Origin: JBLZUR01 sp048565625
GTDB taxonomy: Bacteria; Pseudomonadota; Alphaproteobacteria; Sphingomonadales; Sphingomonadaceae
Assembly (NCBI RefSeq): GCF_048565625.1
Contig: NZ_JBLZUR010000002.1
Location: 186,001-250,000, forward strand
DNA length: 64,000 nucleotides
Direction of reading: 5' to 3'
In this document: piece by piece, positions 1 through 8,581 of the stretch
Position numbering within the stretch: the stretch's first letter is position 1
How the letters are laid out: every line of letters begins with the position of its first letter
Translations under genes and position numbers: made by a program
The notes under the pieces: model-generated
The model's database searches: none
Seen by the model: the letters and a program-made list of their open reading frames with translations, nothing else
What the model was told of the DNA's origin: nothing

Positions 1-1
1 T

Positions 2-76
2 GCGGCGGAACGGACGGCGGACGGCTGGATCGGCGCGGCGGACCCGAGGAGCGAAGGCGTGTGGCTGAAGGAATGA
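2..76 (+). CDS. C-terminal fragment of probable gamma-glutamyltransferase (runs off the left edge)
   Basis: An open frame enters from the left edge and stops with TGA at 74-76. The 24 visible residues include GAADPRSEG followed by a short tail. A G-A/S-DPR-x-(E/D)G signature close to the C-terminus is typical of gamma-glutamyltransferase family proteins, which cleave and transfer the gamma-glutamyl group of glutathione in the periplasm. Nothing of the catalytic Thr region is visible, so the call rests on this short tail only. The gene is followed by a hairpin repeat and then an acyl-CoA ligase. Confidence 0.55.
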   Translation, partial: AAERTADGWIGAADPRSEGVWLKE

Positions 77-112
77 ACCACACCTCGGTTCGCAAGGAGA
101 GAATACCTCCCG

Positions 113-182
113 CCGTTCGCCTGAGCCTGTCGAAGGGCCAGTGAGACGGTCGGCGCTGGCCCTTCGACAAGCTCAGTGCGAG
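113..182. repeat. Dispersed hairpin repeat, copy 1 (type A)
   Basis: Positions 121-141 and 156-176 form a long, nearly perfect inverted repeat (arms containing TGTCGAAGGGCCAG and CTGGCCCTTCGACAAG) around a GTGAGACGGTCGGC core. A near-identical element lies at 15000-15071. This is a REP-like intergenic element; it separates the fragment at the left edge from the acyl-CoA ligase and may act as an mRNA 3'-end structure. Confidence 0.8.
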
Positions 183-202
183 CGGCGTGGAGAGGAGAGC
201 GA

Positions 203-1903
203 GTGTTGAAACCCGAACAAGCCCCCAACCTCGTCGCCTTGTTCCGCGCTCAGGCGGCGGCGAAGGGCGGCGCCCCCTTCCTCTTCGCCAAGACGGACGG
301 CCGCTGGTCCTCGCTGACCTGGGCCGAGGCCGCCGCTCAGATCGACGCCCTCGCCGCCGCCCTCCGCACCCTCGGCGTCGCCCCCGGCGACCGCGTCGTC
401 ATCCTGTCCGAGAACCGCCCCGAATGGCTGATCGCCGATTTCGCGATCATGGCGGCCGGCGCGATCACCGTGCCGGCCTACACCACCAACACCGCCGCCG
501 ACCACGCCCATATCCTTACCGACAGCGGGGCGCGGGCGGCGATCGTCTCCACCGCCAAACTCGCCAGACCGCTGATCGAGGCGCTGGCCGAGGCACCCGC
601 CTGCCGCGACCTCATCGTCATGGAGCCGGTCGCGGCCCCTGTCGCCGTTCAGGACTGGCGGACGCTCCTCGCCACCACGGCCAGCCCGCCGCCACTCGCC
701 ACCACCCGCACCGACCTCGCCTGCCTGATCTACACCAGCGGCACCGGCGGCCGGCCCAAGGGCGTGATGCAGAGCCACGGCGCGCTCCTCGCCGACATCG
801 CCGGATGCGCGGACATCATTGAGGGCGACTTCGCGATCGGCGAGGATGCGCTCCTCTCCTTCCTCCCCCTCAGCCACGCCCTCGAACACACCGCCGGCCA
901 GTTCCTCCCCGTCGCCCTCGGCGCGGAGATCCATTATGCCGAGGGGATCGACAAGCTCGCCGCCAACATGGCCGAGACGCGACCCACCGTCATGATCGTC
1001 GTCCCTCGCCTGTTCGAGGTCCTCCGCCAGCGTATTGCCCGAGAGATCGAGAAGCAGGGCGGACTGCCCCTCCGCCTCCTCAACCGCGCCCTCGCCGCCG
1101 CTGACCGCAGGGCGGCGGGCAGGACCACGCTCCTCGACCGCCTTCTCGCCCCGGTCATCGATCGCACACTCGGCGCGAAGGTCCGTGCCCGCTTCGGCGG
1201 TCGGCTGAAGGCGCTGGTATCCGGCGGCGCGCCGCTCAATCCGGAGGTCGGCCGCTTCTTCGAGGCGCTCGGCCTCACCGTCCTGCAGGGCTATGGGTTG
1301 ACCGAGACAAGCCCCGTCCTCTCCTGCAACCGCCCCTCGGCCGGCGTCGCGATGGACACCGTTGGCCCGCCGATCAAGGGCGCGGAGATCCGCATCGCCG
1401 AGGATGGCGAGATCATGGCCCGTGGCGAGATGGTCATGCAGGGCTACTGGAACCTGACGCAAGAAACCGCTCGCGTCCTCTCCCCCGATGGCTGGCTCGC
1501 CACCGGCGACATCGGCCGCTTCGACGAACGCGGCCGCCTGCAGATCACCGATCGCAAGAAGGACATCATCGTCAACGACAAGGGCGACAACATCTCGCCC
1601 CAGCGGCTGGAAGGCCTGCTGACGTTGGAGCCGGAGATCGCCCAGGCTGTGGTGACGGGCGACCGCCGTCCCTACCTCGTCGCCCTGATCGTGGCGGAGG
1701 AGGGGGCGGACGCCGCCGCAGTCCAGGCCGCGCTCGACCGCACCAACCAGCGCCTGGGCGTCACCGAAAAGGTCCGCCGCTTCATCCTCGCCGACTCGCC
1801 CTTCACGATCGAGAACGGCCAGTTCACCCCGTCGCTCAAGGTCCGCCGCCACGCCGTCCGCGCGGTCTACGGCGATCGGCTGGATGCGCTCTATCGCGCC
1901 TGA
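203..1903 (+). CDS. Long-chain fatty acid-CoA ligase (AMP-forming)
   Basis: ANL-superfamily enzyme of about 566 aa that activates a fatty acid to acyl-adenylate and then acyl-CoA. The phosphate-binding loop LIYTSGTGGRPKG is near residues 175-187, the substrate/AMP motif GYGLTETSP near 363-371, the hinge region with GDIGRF near 434 and the C-terminal ITDRKKDIIV segment follow, so both lobes are complete. GTG at 203 is chosen because a GAGAGGAGAG ribosome site lies just upstream; an in-frame GTG at 176 sits inside the upstream hairpin repeat and is less likely. It resembles the FadD15 type (cytosolic, peripheral). It stands alone as a transcription unit. The exact chain length specificity is unknown. 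Confidence 0.9.
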   Translation: MLKPEQAPNLVALFRAQAAAKGGAPFLFAKTDGRWSSLTWAEAAAQIDALAAALRTLGVAPGDRVVILSENRPEWLIADFAIMAAGAITVPAYTTNTAADHAHILTDSGARAAIVSTAKLARPLIEALAEAPACRDLIVMEPVAAPVAVQDWRTLLATTASPPPLATTRTDLACLIYTSGTGGRPKGVMQSHGALLADIAGCADIIEGDFAIGEDALLSFLPLSHALEHTAGQFLPVALGAEIHYAEGIDKLAANMAETRPTVMIVVPRLFEVLRQRIAREIEKQGGLPLRLLNRALAAADRRAAGRTTLLDRLLAPVIDRTLGAKVRARFGGRLKALVSGGAPLNPEVGRFFEALGLTVLQGYGLTETSPVLSCNRPSAGVAMDTVGPPIKGAEIRIAEDGEIMARGEMVMQGYWNLTQETARVLSPDGWLATGDIGRFDERGRLQITDRKKDIIVNDKGDNISPQRLEGLLTLEPEIAQAVVTGDRRPYLVALIVAEEGADAAAVQAALDRTNQRLGVTEKVRRFILADSPFTIENGQFTPSLKVRRHAVRAVYGDRLDALYRA

Positions 1904-2015
1904 TTAGGTGACCGACGGAGCTTGTGGTATAACCCGACTCATCGGCGTTCCTAGTATTGGCACGGCGCTGACTGACGGTCGTTACCAAGGCTGCCGCTAT
2001 CGCGAGGCAGCCCCT

Positions 2016-2276
2016 ATGCGTACTGTCGAAATCCTTCAGTCCACCGTCGATGATTGGCCCGTCTTCCACGGTCGCTACAACGGCGCCCCCGTTACCATCC
2101 GGCTGGACCGCACCGCCTACATCAAGCTGGGCGGCGACTGGTCGCCCAACATGGCCGCCGTCAAGGACGCGCAGGTGCTGAAGCGGGTGGAGGAATGCGC
2201 CGGCCGCATCATCGCCGCGAACCGAACCGGTACCGCACCAGGCGACATCGTCATCACCGCACTCGACCTCGACTGA
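2016..2276 (+). CDS. Hypothetical protein, 86 aa
   Basis: Starts MRTVEILQSTVDDWPVF and contains a block of polar and hydrophobic alternation (HGRYNGAPVTIRLDRTAYIKL) suggesting a small beta-rich fold, followed by a helical segment around VLKRVEECAGRI. No signal peptide or membrane segment is visible. The ATG at 2016 is preferred to upstream in-frame starts because the upstream part has no plausible protein character. I do not recognise the family. It sits alone between the acyl-CoA ligase and a transposase remnant. Confidence 0.55.
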   Translation: MRTVEILQSTVDDWPVFHGRYNGAPVTIRLDRTAYIKLGGDWSPNMAAVKDAQVLKRVEECAGRIIAANRTGTAPGDIVITALDLD

Positions 2277-2349
2277 CCTTTCCGCTGTCCTACAGGATGG
2301 CACCTGCCACATAGACACGGAGCCAGGACTCATAGCCACCAGCGGCGAG

Positions 2350-2575
2350 GCTGATGGCGGGGGGGGGCATTGGGGATCACCGATGGGGTGTCGCGGCCGA
2401 TGAGCGGCGGAGCACGTCGCTGTCGTGGGCGCCGTCCGCGGCTCGGCCGGCGGTCCACCGGCTGTCGCCGGCGCCTGGAATGCGCGCTGCCACCCGCTCT
2501 CGGCCGAGCGGTTGTAGAGCGTCTTCTTCGGCCCGTAGCAGGCCCGCGCATCCACCCACAACCACCGCTCAGTAG
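2350..2575 (-). pseudogene. Degenerate IS5-family transposase remnant
   Basis: Minus-strand translation shows WVDARACYGPKKTLYNR, matching the conserved N-terminal block of IS5-type transposases (YGP-x-x-T-x-YNR), then AGGPPAE. After an apparent internal deletion comes HDSDVLRR in another frame, and after a further frameshift RDTPSVIPN, which resemble the YDSD-x-LR and TPVIPN blocks nearer the C-terminus. Frames are broken and the DDE catalytic set is not intact, so it is dead. It occupies most of the gap between two hypothetical genes; no terminal inverted repeats were identified. Confidence 0.55.
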
Positions 2576-2671
2576 CACCTGCGGATGCCCGAGATGACCC
2601 GACGGTCGCCGCTTCATCAAAGGTTCACGCTTGTCTGTCACTCTTCGCAAGTCATCAGGAGGGGGTGCAGC

Positions 2672-2995
2672 ATGGCGACGCTGCCACAGGACGGCCAGGA
2701 ACGCGGCTTCACGCTGCGGCACGATGTCGAACGGCTCTGCGCCGACTTTGCGGGTCTGCCCGTTCGTATTCTCTACAACCGGTTGCGCGAGGTGCGGATG
2801 ATCGCGGCGGAGCTGGGCTGGACGCCGCTGGTCGCGCTGGTCCGCCGCTGCGAGGAGGCGGTGGCCGATGGCAGCCATGTCGTCGCGCGCGGCCTTCTGA
2901 CTGACGCGATGCGCGACGCCGCCGCGCTGGGCAAGGGCGATGCGGCGGCAAGCCAGGCCTATCTCGCCAGCGTCAACATGCGCCTGCGGGGCTAA
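2672..2995 (+). CDS. Hypothetical small helical protein, 107 aa
   Basis: The ATG at 2672 follows a strong ribosome site (AGGAGGGGG at about 2657-2665). The 107-aa product is predicted by eye to be mostly helical, with amphipathic segments such as VRILYNRLREVRMIAAELG and a second helix pair in the C-terminal half; there is no signal peptide. I do not recognise the family. Codon use and the strong SD support it as a real gene. It ends about 170 bp before dps on the same strand and could share its stationary-phase context, but nothing in the sequence proves this. Confidence 0.6.
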   Translation: MATLPQDGQERGFTLRHDVERLCADFAGLPVRILYNRLREVRMIAAELGWTPLVALVRRCEEAVADGSHVVARGLLTDAMRDAAALGKGDAAASQAYLASVNMRLRG

Positions 2996-3105
2996 GCCGC
3001 CTCATCTCACGCAAAGACGTCACCCCAGAGAAGGCCGGCGTCGCTCCAAATGATCGTCTTTACCGATCGTTGCGATCGAGGAATTAAACCCTCATCTTGG
3101 CGAAA

Positions 3106-3122
3106 CCATGCCATCGGCATGG
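3106..3122. promoter_or_regulatory. Perfect inverted repeat upstream of dps
   Basis: CCATGCC-ATC-GGCATGG is a perfect 7-bp inverted repeat with a 3-bp centre, 41 bp before the dps start. It is a candidate operator or 5'-leader hairpin. The binding protein is unknown. Confidence 0.4.
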
Positions 3123-3162
3123 CGTTCGGGGACGCAATAGCGTTCTTGCAGTACGGAGATAG

Positions 3163-3666
3163 ATGATGGCCGACACCGCCCCCGCCCCGCTTGCCACCCC
3201 CACCGACATCACGTCCAACTCGGCCAAAACGGTCGCGGAGGCGCTGAACGGCATCCTCGCCGACAGCTTCGCCTTGTATCTGAAGACCAAGAACTTCCAC
3301 TGGCACGTCTCCGGCCCGCATTTCCGCGACTATCACCTGATGCTGGACGAACAGGCCGCGCAGATCCTCGGCACTACCGATGCGATCGCGGAGCGGGTCC
3401 GCAAGACCGGCAACACCACCTTGCGTTCGATCGGCGACATCTCCCGCCACCAGACGATCGAGGACAACGACAAGGACTTCGTCTCGGCCGAGGACATGCT
3501 GAAGGAACTGCGCGAGGACAATCTCGCCCTCGTCACCTCGCTGCGTGAGGCCAAGGACATCGTCGACGACGCGAAGGACAACGCGACCAGCGGCATCCTC
3601 GACGAATGGACCGACCTTGCCGAGGAGCGCGCCTGGTTCCTCTTCGAGGCGAGCCGCAAGGGCTGA
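3163..3666 (+). CDS. dps: Dps-family DNA-protecting ferritin-like protein
   Basis: A 167-aa Dps/ferritin-fold protein. It assembles into a dodecamer that binds DNA in stationary phase and oxidises Fe2+ with hydrogen peroxide. The family ferroxidase signature KTKNFHWHVSGPHF followed by D-x-x-x-D-E (MLDEQ) is intact around residues 42-65. The N-terminal 20 residues are an extended, Ala/Pro/Thr-rich tail, as in many Dps proteins. Two ATG codons (3163, 3166) are adjacent; either may be used. A DUF1328 gene follows 65 bp downstream. The upstream inverted repeat at 3106-3122 may control it. Confidence 0.95.
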   Translation: MMADTAPAPLATPTDITSNSAKTVAEALNGILADSFALYLKTKNFHWHVSGPHFRDYHLMLDEQAAQILGTTDAIAERVRKTGNTTLRSIGDISRHQTIEDNDKDFVSAEDMLKELREDNLALVTSLREAKDIVDDAKDNATSGILDEWTDLAEERAWFLFEASRKG

Positions 3667-3731
3667 GCCGAGCCGTGCCGGAACAGCGCCCATCGCACGG
3701 CGTTACGCTCCTATAACAAGGGAGTTCTGCC

Positions 3732-3905
3732 ATGCTTAGATGGGCGCTCATTTTCCTCGTCATCGGCGTGATCCTCAGCGTCCTCGGCTTCGGTGGCCTT
3801 GGCGGGACGTTCGTGGACATCGCCAAGATCCTTGCCTTCGTCGCGATCGCGATCTTCGTGATCTTCCTTGTGCTCGGGCTGATAGCCGGTCGAAAGGTGA
3901 TGTAG
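3732..3905 (+). CDS. DUF1328 (YtjA-like) small membrane protein
   Basis: A 57-aa protein starting MLRWALIFLVIGVI with two hydrophobic segments (residues about 4-20 and 33-51) separated by GFGGLGGT and ending in a basic AGRKVM tail. This is the typical layout of the DUF1328/YtjA family, inner-membrane peptides of unknown function often found near general-stress genes. The spacing AACAAGGGAG-to-ATG gives a good ribosome site. Its position right after dps fits a general stress context, which is inference. Confidence 0.9.
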   Translation: MLRWALIFLVIGVILSVLGFGGLGGTFVDIAKILAFVAIAIFVIFLVLGLIAGRKVM

Positions 3906-3960
3906 CGATACCGCCTCATCATCCCGGCAGAGGCTCGGATGATGAGGCGAAGGTTCTTAG

Positions 3961-5532
3961 ATGCACGCCTTTTCGCAGCTCCTCGACAATCTGGTCTACA
4001 CGCGCTCGCGGAACGGCAAGCTGAAGCTGATCGCGGACTACCTCCGCGTCACGCCCGATCCGGATCGCGGCTATGCGATGGCGGTGCTGACCGGCGCGCT
4101 CGATCTGCCCGCCGTGAAGCCCGCCGCCATCCGCGCCATCGTGGAGGAGCGGGTCGACCCCGTCCTCCTTTCGATGAGCCACGACTATGTCGGCGACTTC
4201 GCCGAGACGGTGGCGCTGATCTGGCCCAAGCCGGAGGGCGAACCGGAGGAGCTCGACGACGGATCGCTGAGCCTGTCGGCGGTGGTCGAACGGCTGACCT
4301 CCTTGAGCCGCGCCGAAGGGCCGCGCGCGCTTGCCCGCATGCTCGACCATCTCGATGCGGCCGGGCGCTTCGCGCTGCTCAAGCTCGCGACCGGCGGCCT
4401 CCGCGTCGGCGTCTCTGCCCGGCTGGCCGCCACCGCCTTCGCCCAGGCCTTCGACGTCGATGTCGATCATGTGCAAGAGGCCTGGCATGGCGATCGCCCG
4501 CCTTTTACCGCGTTGTTCGAATGGGCGGGGGGCAAAGGCGAGCGGCCGGAGGCGAAGTTTCGCCCCTTCATGCTGGCGCATCCGCTGGAGGACCTGCGGG
4601 TCGATATGGCCGACTATGCCGCCGAGTGGAAATGGGATGGCATCCGCGTCCAGATCGCTCGCGCTAATGGCGAGACGCAGCTGTTCAGCCGGGCGGGCGA
4701 CGACATCACCGGCAGCTTCCCCGATGTGGCGCACGCCTTCGACCGCGACGGCGTGGTGGACGGCGAACTGCTGGTAAAGGGCGAGTTCCAGGGCGGAGAG
4801 GCTGCGAGCTTCAACGCGCTCCAGCAGCGCCTCGGCCGCAAGGCCGTGACCGCCAAGATGCAGGCCGACTACCCCGCATTCGTCCGCCTCTACGACATCC
4901 TGGTCGATGGCAGTGAAGACGTGCGCGACCTGCCCTGGAGCGATCGGCGTACGCGGCTGGAGGCGTTTGCGTCGAAGCTGAACCCAGACCGCTTCAATAT
5001 TTCCGCCCTTATCGATGCGGACAGCTTCGACACGCTCGAGGAGATCCGGGCCACCGCTCGCGATGCCGCGATCGAGGGCGTCATGCTGAAGCGGCGAGAC
5101 AGCCCCTATGTCGCCGGCCGCCGCGTCGGTCTCTGGTACAAGTGGAAGCGCGATCCGCTCTCCGCTGATTGCGTCGTGATGTACGCGCAGCGCGGGCACG
5201 GCAAACGATCGAGTTACTATTCCGACTACACCTTTGGCTGCTGGACCGAGGATGGCGAGCTATTGCCAGTCGGTAAGGCCTATTCCGGGATCACCGACGA
5301 GGAGGTGCGCTGGCTCGATCGCTTCGTCCGCAACAATACGGTGCAGCGCTTCGGCCCGGTGCGGGAGGTGGCGAAGACTTTGGTGCTGGAGATCGCCTTC
5401 GACTCGATCCACGAGTCGAAACGGCATAAGTCCGGCGTCGCCATGCGCTTCCCCCGTATCTCCCGCCTCCGCACCGACAAGCCTGCGGCGGAGGCGGACC
5501 GCATCGACACTTTGCGACGAATGATTGCCTGA
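3961..5532 (+). CDS. Bacterial ATP-dependent DNA ligase (LigC/TIGR04120-like)
   Basis: A 523-aa ligase. Residues 1-~200 form the helical N-terminal DNA-binding domain, followed by the nucleotidyltransferase domain with motif I EWKWDGIRVQ (Lys224 is the expected adenylation residue), motif III-like VDGELLVKG, motif IV EGVMLKRRDSPY and motif V WYKWKRD, then an OB domain. Its length and domain order match the bacterial ligases that in many alphaproteobacteria sit with an MBL-fold exonuclease, a Lhr-type helicase and a phosphoesterase. None of those partners is adjacent here: neighbours are a DUF1328 peptide and a glycine-zipper protein. The ligase would seal nicks during DNA repair rather than replicate the chromosome, which is the role of the NAD-dependent LigA. 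Confidence 0.92.
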   Translation: MHAFSQLLDNLVYTRSRNGKLKLIADYLRVTPDPDRGYAMAVLTGALDLPAVKPAAIRAIVEERVDPVLLSMSHDYVGDFAETVALIWPKPEGEPEELDDGSLSLSAVVERLTSLSRAEGPRALARMLDHLDAAGRFALLKLATGGLRVGVSARLAATAFAQAFDVDVDHVQEAWHGDRPPFTALFEWAGGKGERPEAKFRPFMLAHPLEDLRVDMADYAAEWKWDGIRVQIARANGETQLFSRAGDDITGSFPDVAHAFDRDGVVDGELLVKGEFQGGEAASFNALQQRLGRKAVTAKMQADYPAFVRLYDILVDGSEDVRDLPWSDRRTRLEAFASKLNPDRFNISALIDADSFDTLEEIRATARDAAIEGVMLKRRDSPYVAGRRVGLWYKWKRDPLSADCVVMYAQRGHGKRSSYYSDYTFGCWTEDGELLPVGKAYSGITDEEVRWLDRFVRNNTVQRFGPVREVAKTLVLEIAFDSIHESKRHKSGVAMRFPRISRLRTDKPAAEADRIDTLRRMIA

Positions 5533-5590
5533 CGGAACCGCATCGGTGGTCCGGCGCTTGAAAAAGCGTCACTTCTAAAAGGACCAGTAC

Positions 5591-5833
5591 ATGCGTAGCT
5601 CAGCGTTCCGATTGACCGCCATCACCCTCCTCCTCGGATCGGTCACCCTGACCGGCGCCTGCTCGCGCGGGGCGACCCGGGGCGGCTTGATCGGCGGCAC
5701 GGCGGGCGCGGTCGCGGGATCGGTGACGGGTCTCGGTACGACCACAGGCGCGGTCCTGGGCGGCACCGCGGGTGCTGTGATCGGCGACAAGGACGGCAAG
5801 AAGCACAAGCACCGCCGTCACCGCGACAACTGA
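5591..5833 (+). CDS. Small exported glycine-zipper protein
   Basis: An 80-aa product with a signal sequence (residues 1-24, hydrophobic LTAITLLLGSVTLTGAC). A Cys at the cleavage site suggests a lipoprotein, although the lipobox LTGAC is not ideal. The mature part contains repeated GG-x3-G-x3-G glycine-zipper segments (GLIGGTAGAVAGSVTG and VLGGTAGAVIGDKDG) and a basic His/Lys/Arg tail. Related glycine-zipper proteins insert in the outer membrane or periplasm. The exact function is unknown. Confidence 0.75.
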   Translation: MRSSAFRLTAITLLLGSVTLTGACSRGATRGGLIGGTAGAVAGSVTGLGTTTGAVLGGTAGAVIGDKDGKKHKHRRHRDN

Positions 5834-5982
5834 TCTATCCGGCATCTTCGTCGCCGCAGCCGCGTGGTTCGTCGTGAACCGCGCGGTCGTCGCGTGTCCG
5901 CCGCCCTTCGTCGTGGCGTGATCGTCCACCGCTGACAGCCTCGCCAAAGGGCGTCCCCAGAGTTTTCTCAGGGAGATTGCAC

Positions 5983-7704
5983 GTGGCGAAGAAGACGGGC
6001 GGATATGGCGCGGATCAGATGCTCGACATGGTCGGCGAAGCGGACGAGTTCCGCGGCGGCTATGGTGGCGACTCGCTCTATGGCATGGCGGGCAACGACA
6101 AGCTGTACGGCCAGCAGAACGACGACACGCTGAACGGCGGTGAGGGTAACGACTACCTGGATGGCGGTTCGGGCTATGACATGCTGTTCACCGACGCTGG
6201 CAAGGACACCCTGTTGGGCGGCGCGGGCGATGATACCTTCTTCGTGATCGACCTCGCCGACGCCAAGGGTGACACGATGGACGGCGGCAAGGGCGTCGAT
6301 ACGCTGACCCTCTCGCTCACCGACAGCAATGCCGCCATCAAGTTCACCGCCGCGGACCCGATCAAGTCGGTCAAGTTCAACGGACAGTTCGACATCAAGG
6401 GCATCGAGAAGTTCAACATCTTGGCCGGCAAGGGCAATGATGCGATCACCGGCTACGTCCTTGGCGATTACCTGAGCGGCGGTGCAGGCAAGGACACGCT
6501 GAACGGGTCGGCAGGCAACGACTTCCTGCAAGGTGATGCCGGCAACGACAAGCTGGACGGTGGTCAGGACAATGACTTCATTTACGGCGGGACCGGCAAG
6601 GACGTCATCAACGGCGGAAGCGGAAGCGACTTCCTCTATTCGGACGGGACGCTCAACACGGATGACGACAGTTCCGGTGGTGACAGGGGGACCGAAGCGG
6701 ATACGCTGAATGGCGGCACCGGCGGCGACCGTGTTTCGGTAGGCGTCAAGGACGTGGCGGACGGTGGCGCCGGTCATGACAACCTCCACCTCTACTTCCG
6801 CAGCAGCAGCGTGGCGGAGAACTTTACCTTCAAGGCTTCGAACACGTTCAAGAGCGGCGGCTCGGCCAAGAACTTCGAGACGCTGCACTTCGAAGGCGGC
6901 TCGGGTGCGGACAGCGTGACCGGAGGCGCAGGCGACGACATCCTCGACGGCGGCTCGGGCAAGGACGTGCTGCGCGGCGGCGCGGGTCAGGACACGCTGA
7001 TCGACAGCGCGGGCGCGGACAAGATGTACGGCGATGGCGGGGCCGATTACTTCAGCATCGGCACCGAGGCACTGGACAAGGACGTGATCGACGGCGGGAG
7101 CGGCACTGACGAGGTGTGGTTCTCGGACGAGGCGGACTTCTCCGTCTACCTCGACATGGCCGACCAGAAGAAGCACGAAGGGCTGGCCAAGGGCGACACC
7201 TATACCTCGATCGAGGCGTTCCATGGCACCGGGCTGGACGACGTGATGATGGGATCGCGCAAGGCCGCGGATCGCTTCTTTGGCGAGGATGGCGACGATG
7301 TCCTGAACGGCCGCGACGGCAATGATAGGCTGGAAGGCGGCGAGGGGGCGGACGAGCTGACCGGCGGCGCTGGCAAGGACGTGTTCGTGATGAACGTCGC
7401 CGACGACGAGGACGACTCGCCCTATGCCAACGGCCATTGGCGCGGCGACACGGTGGTCGACTTCAAGCAGGGCGACGACAAGCTGCAGATCTCGCTCAGC
7501 GACTTCGGGCTCGGCAGCGCCAAGGCCTTCGTGCTCACCTCAGGCACGGCGGCGAAGACAGCGGGCGCCGAGTTCTTCTTCGACGCCGCGACCGACCGCC
7601 TCTGGTTCGACGCGGACGGCAAGGGCGGCGACCATGCCGCCGAGCTGATCGCCACGTTCGAGAACGGCGTAAACCTGAAGGCGACCGACTTCATCTTCGG
7701 GTGA
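5983..7704 (+). CDS. RTX calcium-binding repeat protein (type I secreted)
   Basis: About 573 aa and built almost wholly of hemolysin-type nonapeptide repeats GGxGxDxLxG (clusters at the N-terminus, around residues 150-215, 305-355 and 430-465) that fold as Ca2+-binding beta-rolls. It is highly acidic, lacks Cys and has no N-terminal signal peptide. The last ~60 residues (DLxKATDFIFG-like end) fit a C-terminal type I secretion signal. GTG at 5983 is chosen over a TTG six bases upstream because the GGGAG ribosome site is 7 nt from it. There is no secretion ABC/MFP gene nearby. No enzymatic domain is visible, so a surface-layer, adhesin or biofilm role is possible but unproven. Confidence 0.88.
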   Translation: MAKKTGGYGADQMLDMVGEADEFRGGYGGDSLYGMAGNDKLYGQQNDDTLNGGEGNDYLDGGSGYDMLFTDAGKDTLLGGAGDDTFFVIDLADAKGDTMDGGKGVDTLTLSLTDSNAAIKFTAADPIKSVKFNGQFDIKGIEKFNILAGKGNDAITGYVLGDYLSGGAGKDTLNGSAGNDFLQGDAGNDKLDGGQDNDFIYGGTGKDVINGGSGSDFLYSDGTLNTDDDSSGGDRGTEADTLNGGTGGDRVSVGVKDVADGGAGHDNLHLYFRSSSVAENFTFKASNTFKSGGSAKNFETLHFEGGSGADSVTGGAGDDILDGGSGKDVLRGGAGQDTLIDSAGADKMYGDGGADYFSIGTEALDKDVIDGGSGTDEVWFSDEADFSVYLDMADQKKHEGLAKGDTYTSIEAFHGTGLDDVMMGSRKAADRFFGEDGDDVLNGRDGNDRLEGGEGADELTGGAGKDVFVMNVADDEDDSPYANGHWRGDTVVDFKQGDDKLQISLSDFGLGSAKAFVLTSGTAAKTAGAEFFFDAATDRLWFDADGKGGDHAAELIATFENGVNLKATDFIFG

Positions 7705-7722
7705 GCCACGGCTGAAGCACGG

Positions 7723-7752
7723 GAGCCGGCGCCTCGACGTCGGCTCTCATTT
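7723..7752 (+). terminator. Possible terminator after the RTX gene
   Basis: GAGCCG (7723-7728) pairs with CGGCTC (7741-7746), followed by TCATTTC. The stem is short and the T-tract weak, so the call is tentative. Confidence 0.35.
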
Positions 7753-7860
7753 CAACGCATGGTGGCCAGACGATCCTCGCAGGCGTGCATGGCGTTTCCG
7801 CTCCACGCTGTTCTTGCCAAGACAGGCCGGGCCGCCGATCTTTGTCTCGGGAGGACCATC

Positions 7861-8484
7861 GTGGCGGACCATTGTTGTGCAGCCAAGGGCCGCGAACTGG
7901 AGCGTCTTGCCCAGCAGTCCGAGCAGCGGCGCGTGCTGCAGATCGTGCTCGTCATCAATGCCGCTATGTTCGTGGCGGAATTCGGCGCAGGGTTGGTCGC
8001 TGGATCGACGGCGCTGATGGCGGATGCCGTCGATATGCTCGGTGATGCGATCGTCTATGGTATCAGCATCTATGCCCTGACGCGCAGCGCGCGCTGGAAG
8101 GGCGGCGCGGCACTTGTCAAAGGGCTGTTCATCCTGGCGTTTGGCGTCGTTATCTTGATCGAGGTCGCGGTCAAGTTGGCGAGCGGCGTGCCGCCATCGT
8201 CGGCGCTGATGCTTGTCTTTGGTGGGCTTGCGTTCGCCGCCAATCTCGTCTGCCTGCGCCTGCTTTGGCGCTTTCGCGGGCAAGACGTGAACATGTCGAG
8301 CACCTTCGAATGTTCGCGCAATGACGTGATTTCGAACGCTGGCGTGCTGGTGGCCGCGGGTGGCGTGGCGCTGTTCGCGTCTCCGTGGCCGGACCTCATC
8401 ATCGGGGCGGTGATCGCAGCCCTGTTCCTGCGGTCAGCCTTGGGGGTGATTCGGGATGCGCTGCCGGTGATGCGCGCGGCCTGA
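7861..8484 (+). CDS. Cation transporter of the CDF superfamily
   Basis: A 207-aa inner-membrane protein with five or six hydrophobic segments. It begins ADHCC, a short Cys/His metal-binding N-terminus, and carries the paired transmembrane metal-site motifs ADAVDMLGD (TM2) and SRNDVISN (TM5) of cation diffusion facilitators. Such proteins export divalent metals (Zn, Co, Cd) by proton antiport. It lacks the cytoplasmic C-terminal domain of larger CDF members, as do other short HCC-type homologs. GTG at 7861 follows GGGAGG with good spacing. The specific metal is not evident. Confidence 0.85.
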   Translation: MADHCCAAKGRELERLAQQSEQRRVLQIVLVINAAMFVAEFGAGLVAGSTALMADAVDMLGDAIVYGISIYALTRSARWKGGAALVKGLFILAFGVVILIEVAVKLASGVPPSSALMLVFGGLAFAANLVCLRLLWRFRGQDVNMSSTFECSRNDVISNAGVLVAAGGVALFASPWPDLIIGAVIAALFLRSALGVIRDALPVMRAA

Positions 8485-8526
8485 TGTCGCCGGGTGCGAA
8501 CCGCGAGACTAACCAGCTCGACAAAA

Positions 8527-8560
8527 AGCCCGGCCTGCATTGCTGCGGGCCGGGCTCTTT
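8527..8560. terminator. Bidirectional rho-independent terminator
   Basis: AGCCCGGCC (8527-8535) pairs perfectly with GGCCGGGCT (8548-8556). The stem is extended by GCA/TGC around a small loop. A run of A precedes it and CTTTCT follows, so it can serve both the transporter on the plus strand and the cold-shock gene on the minus strand. Confidence 0.85.
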
Positions 8561-8581
8561 CTATCCGCCGGGGCGGAGGGG

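Noticed and set aside
173..1852. 559-aa minus-strand frame opposite the acyl-CoA ligase
   Set aside because: Shadow frame; the plus strand has all ANL motifs.
7669..7674. GTAAAC hexamer inside the first RTX gene
   Set aside because: Single hexamer in coding sequence with no palindromic partner and no promoter context.
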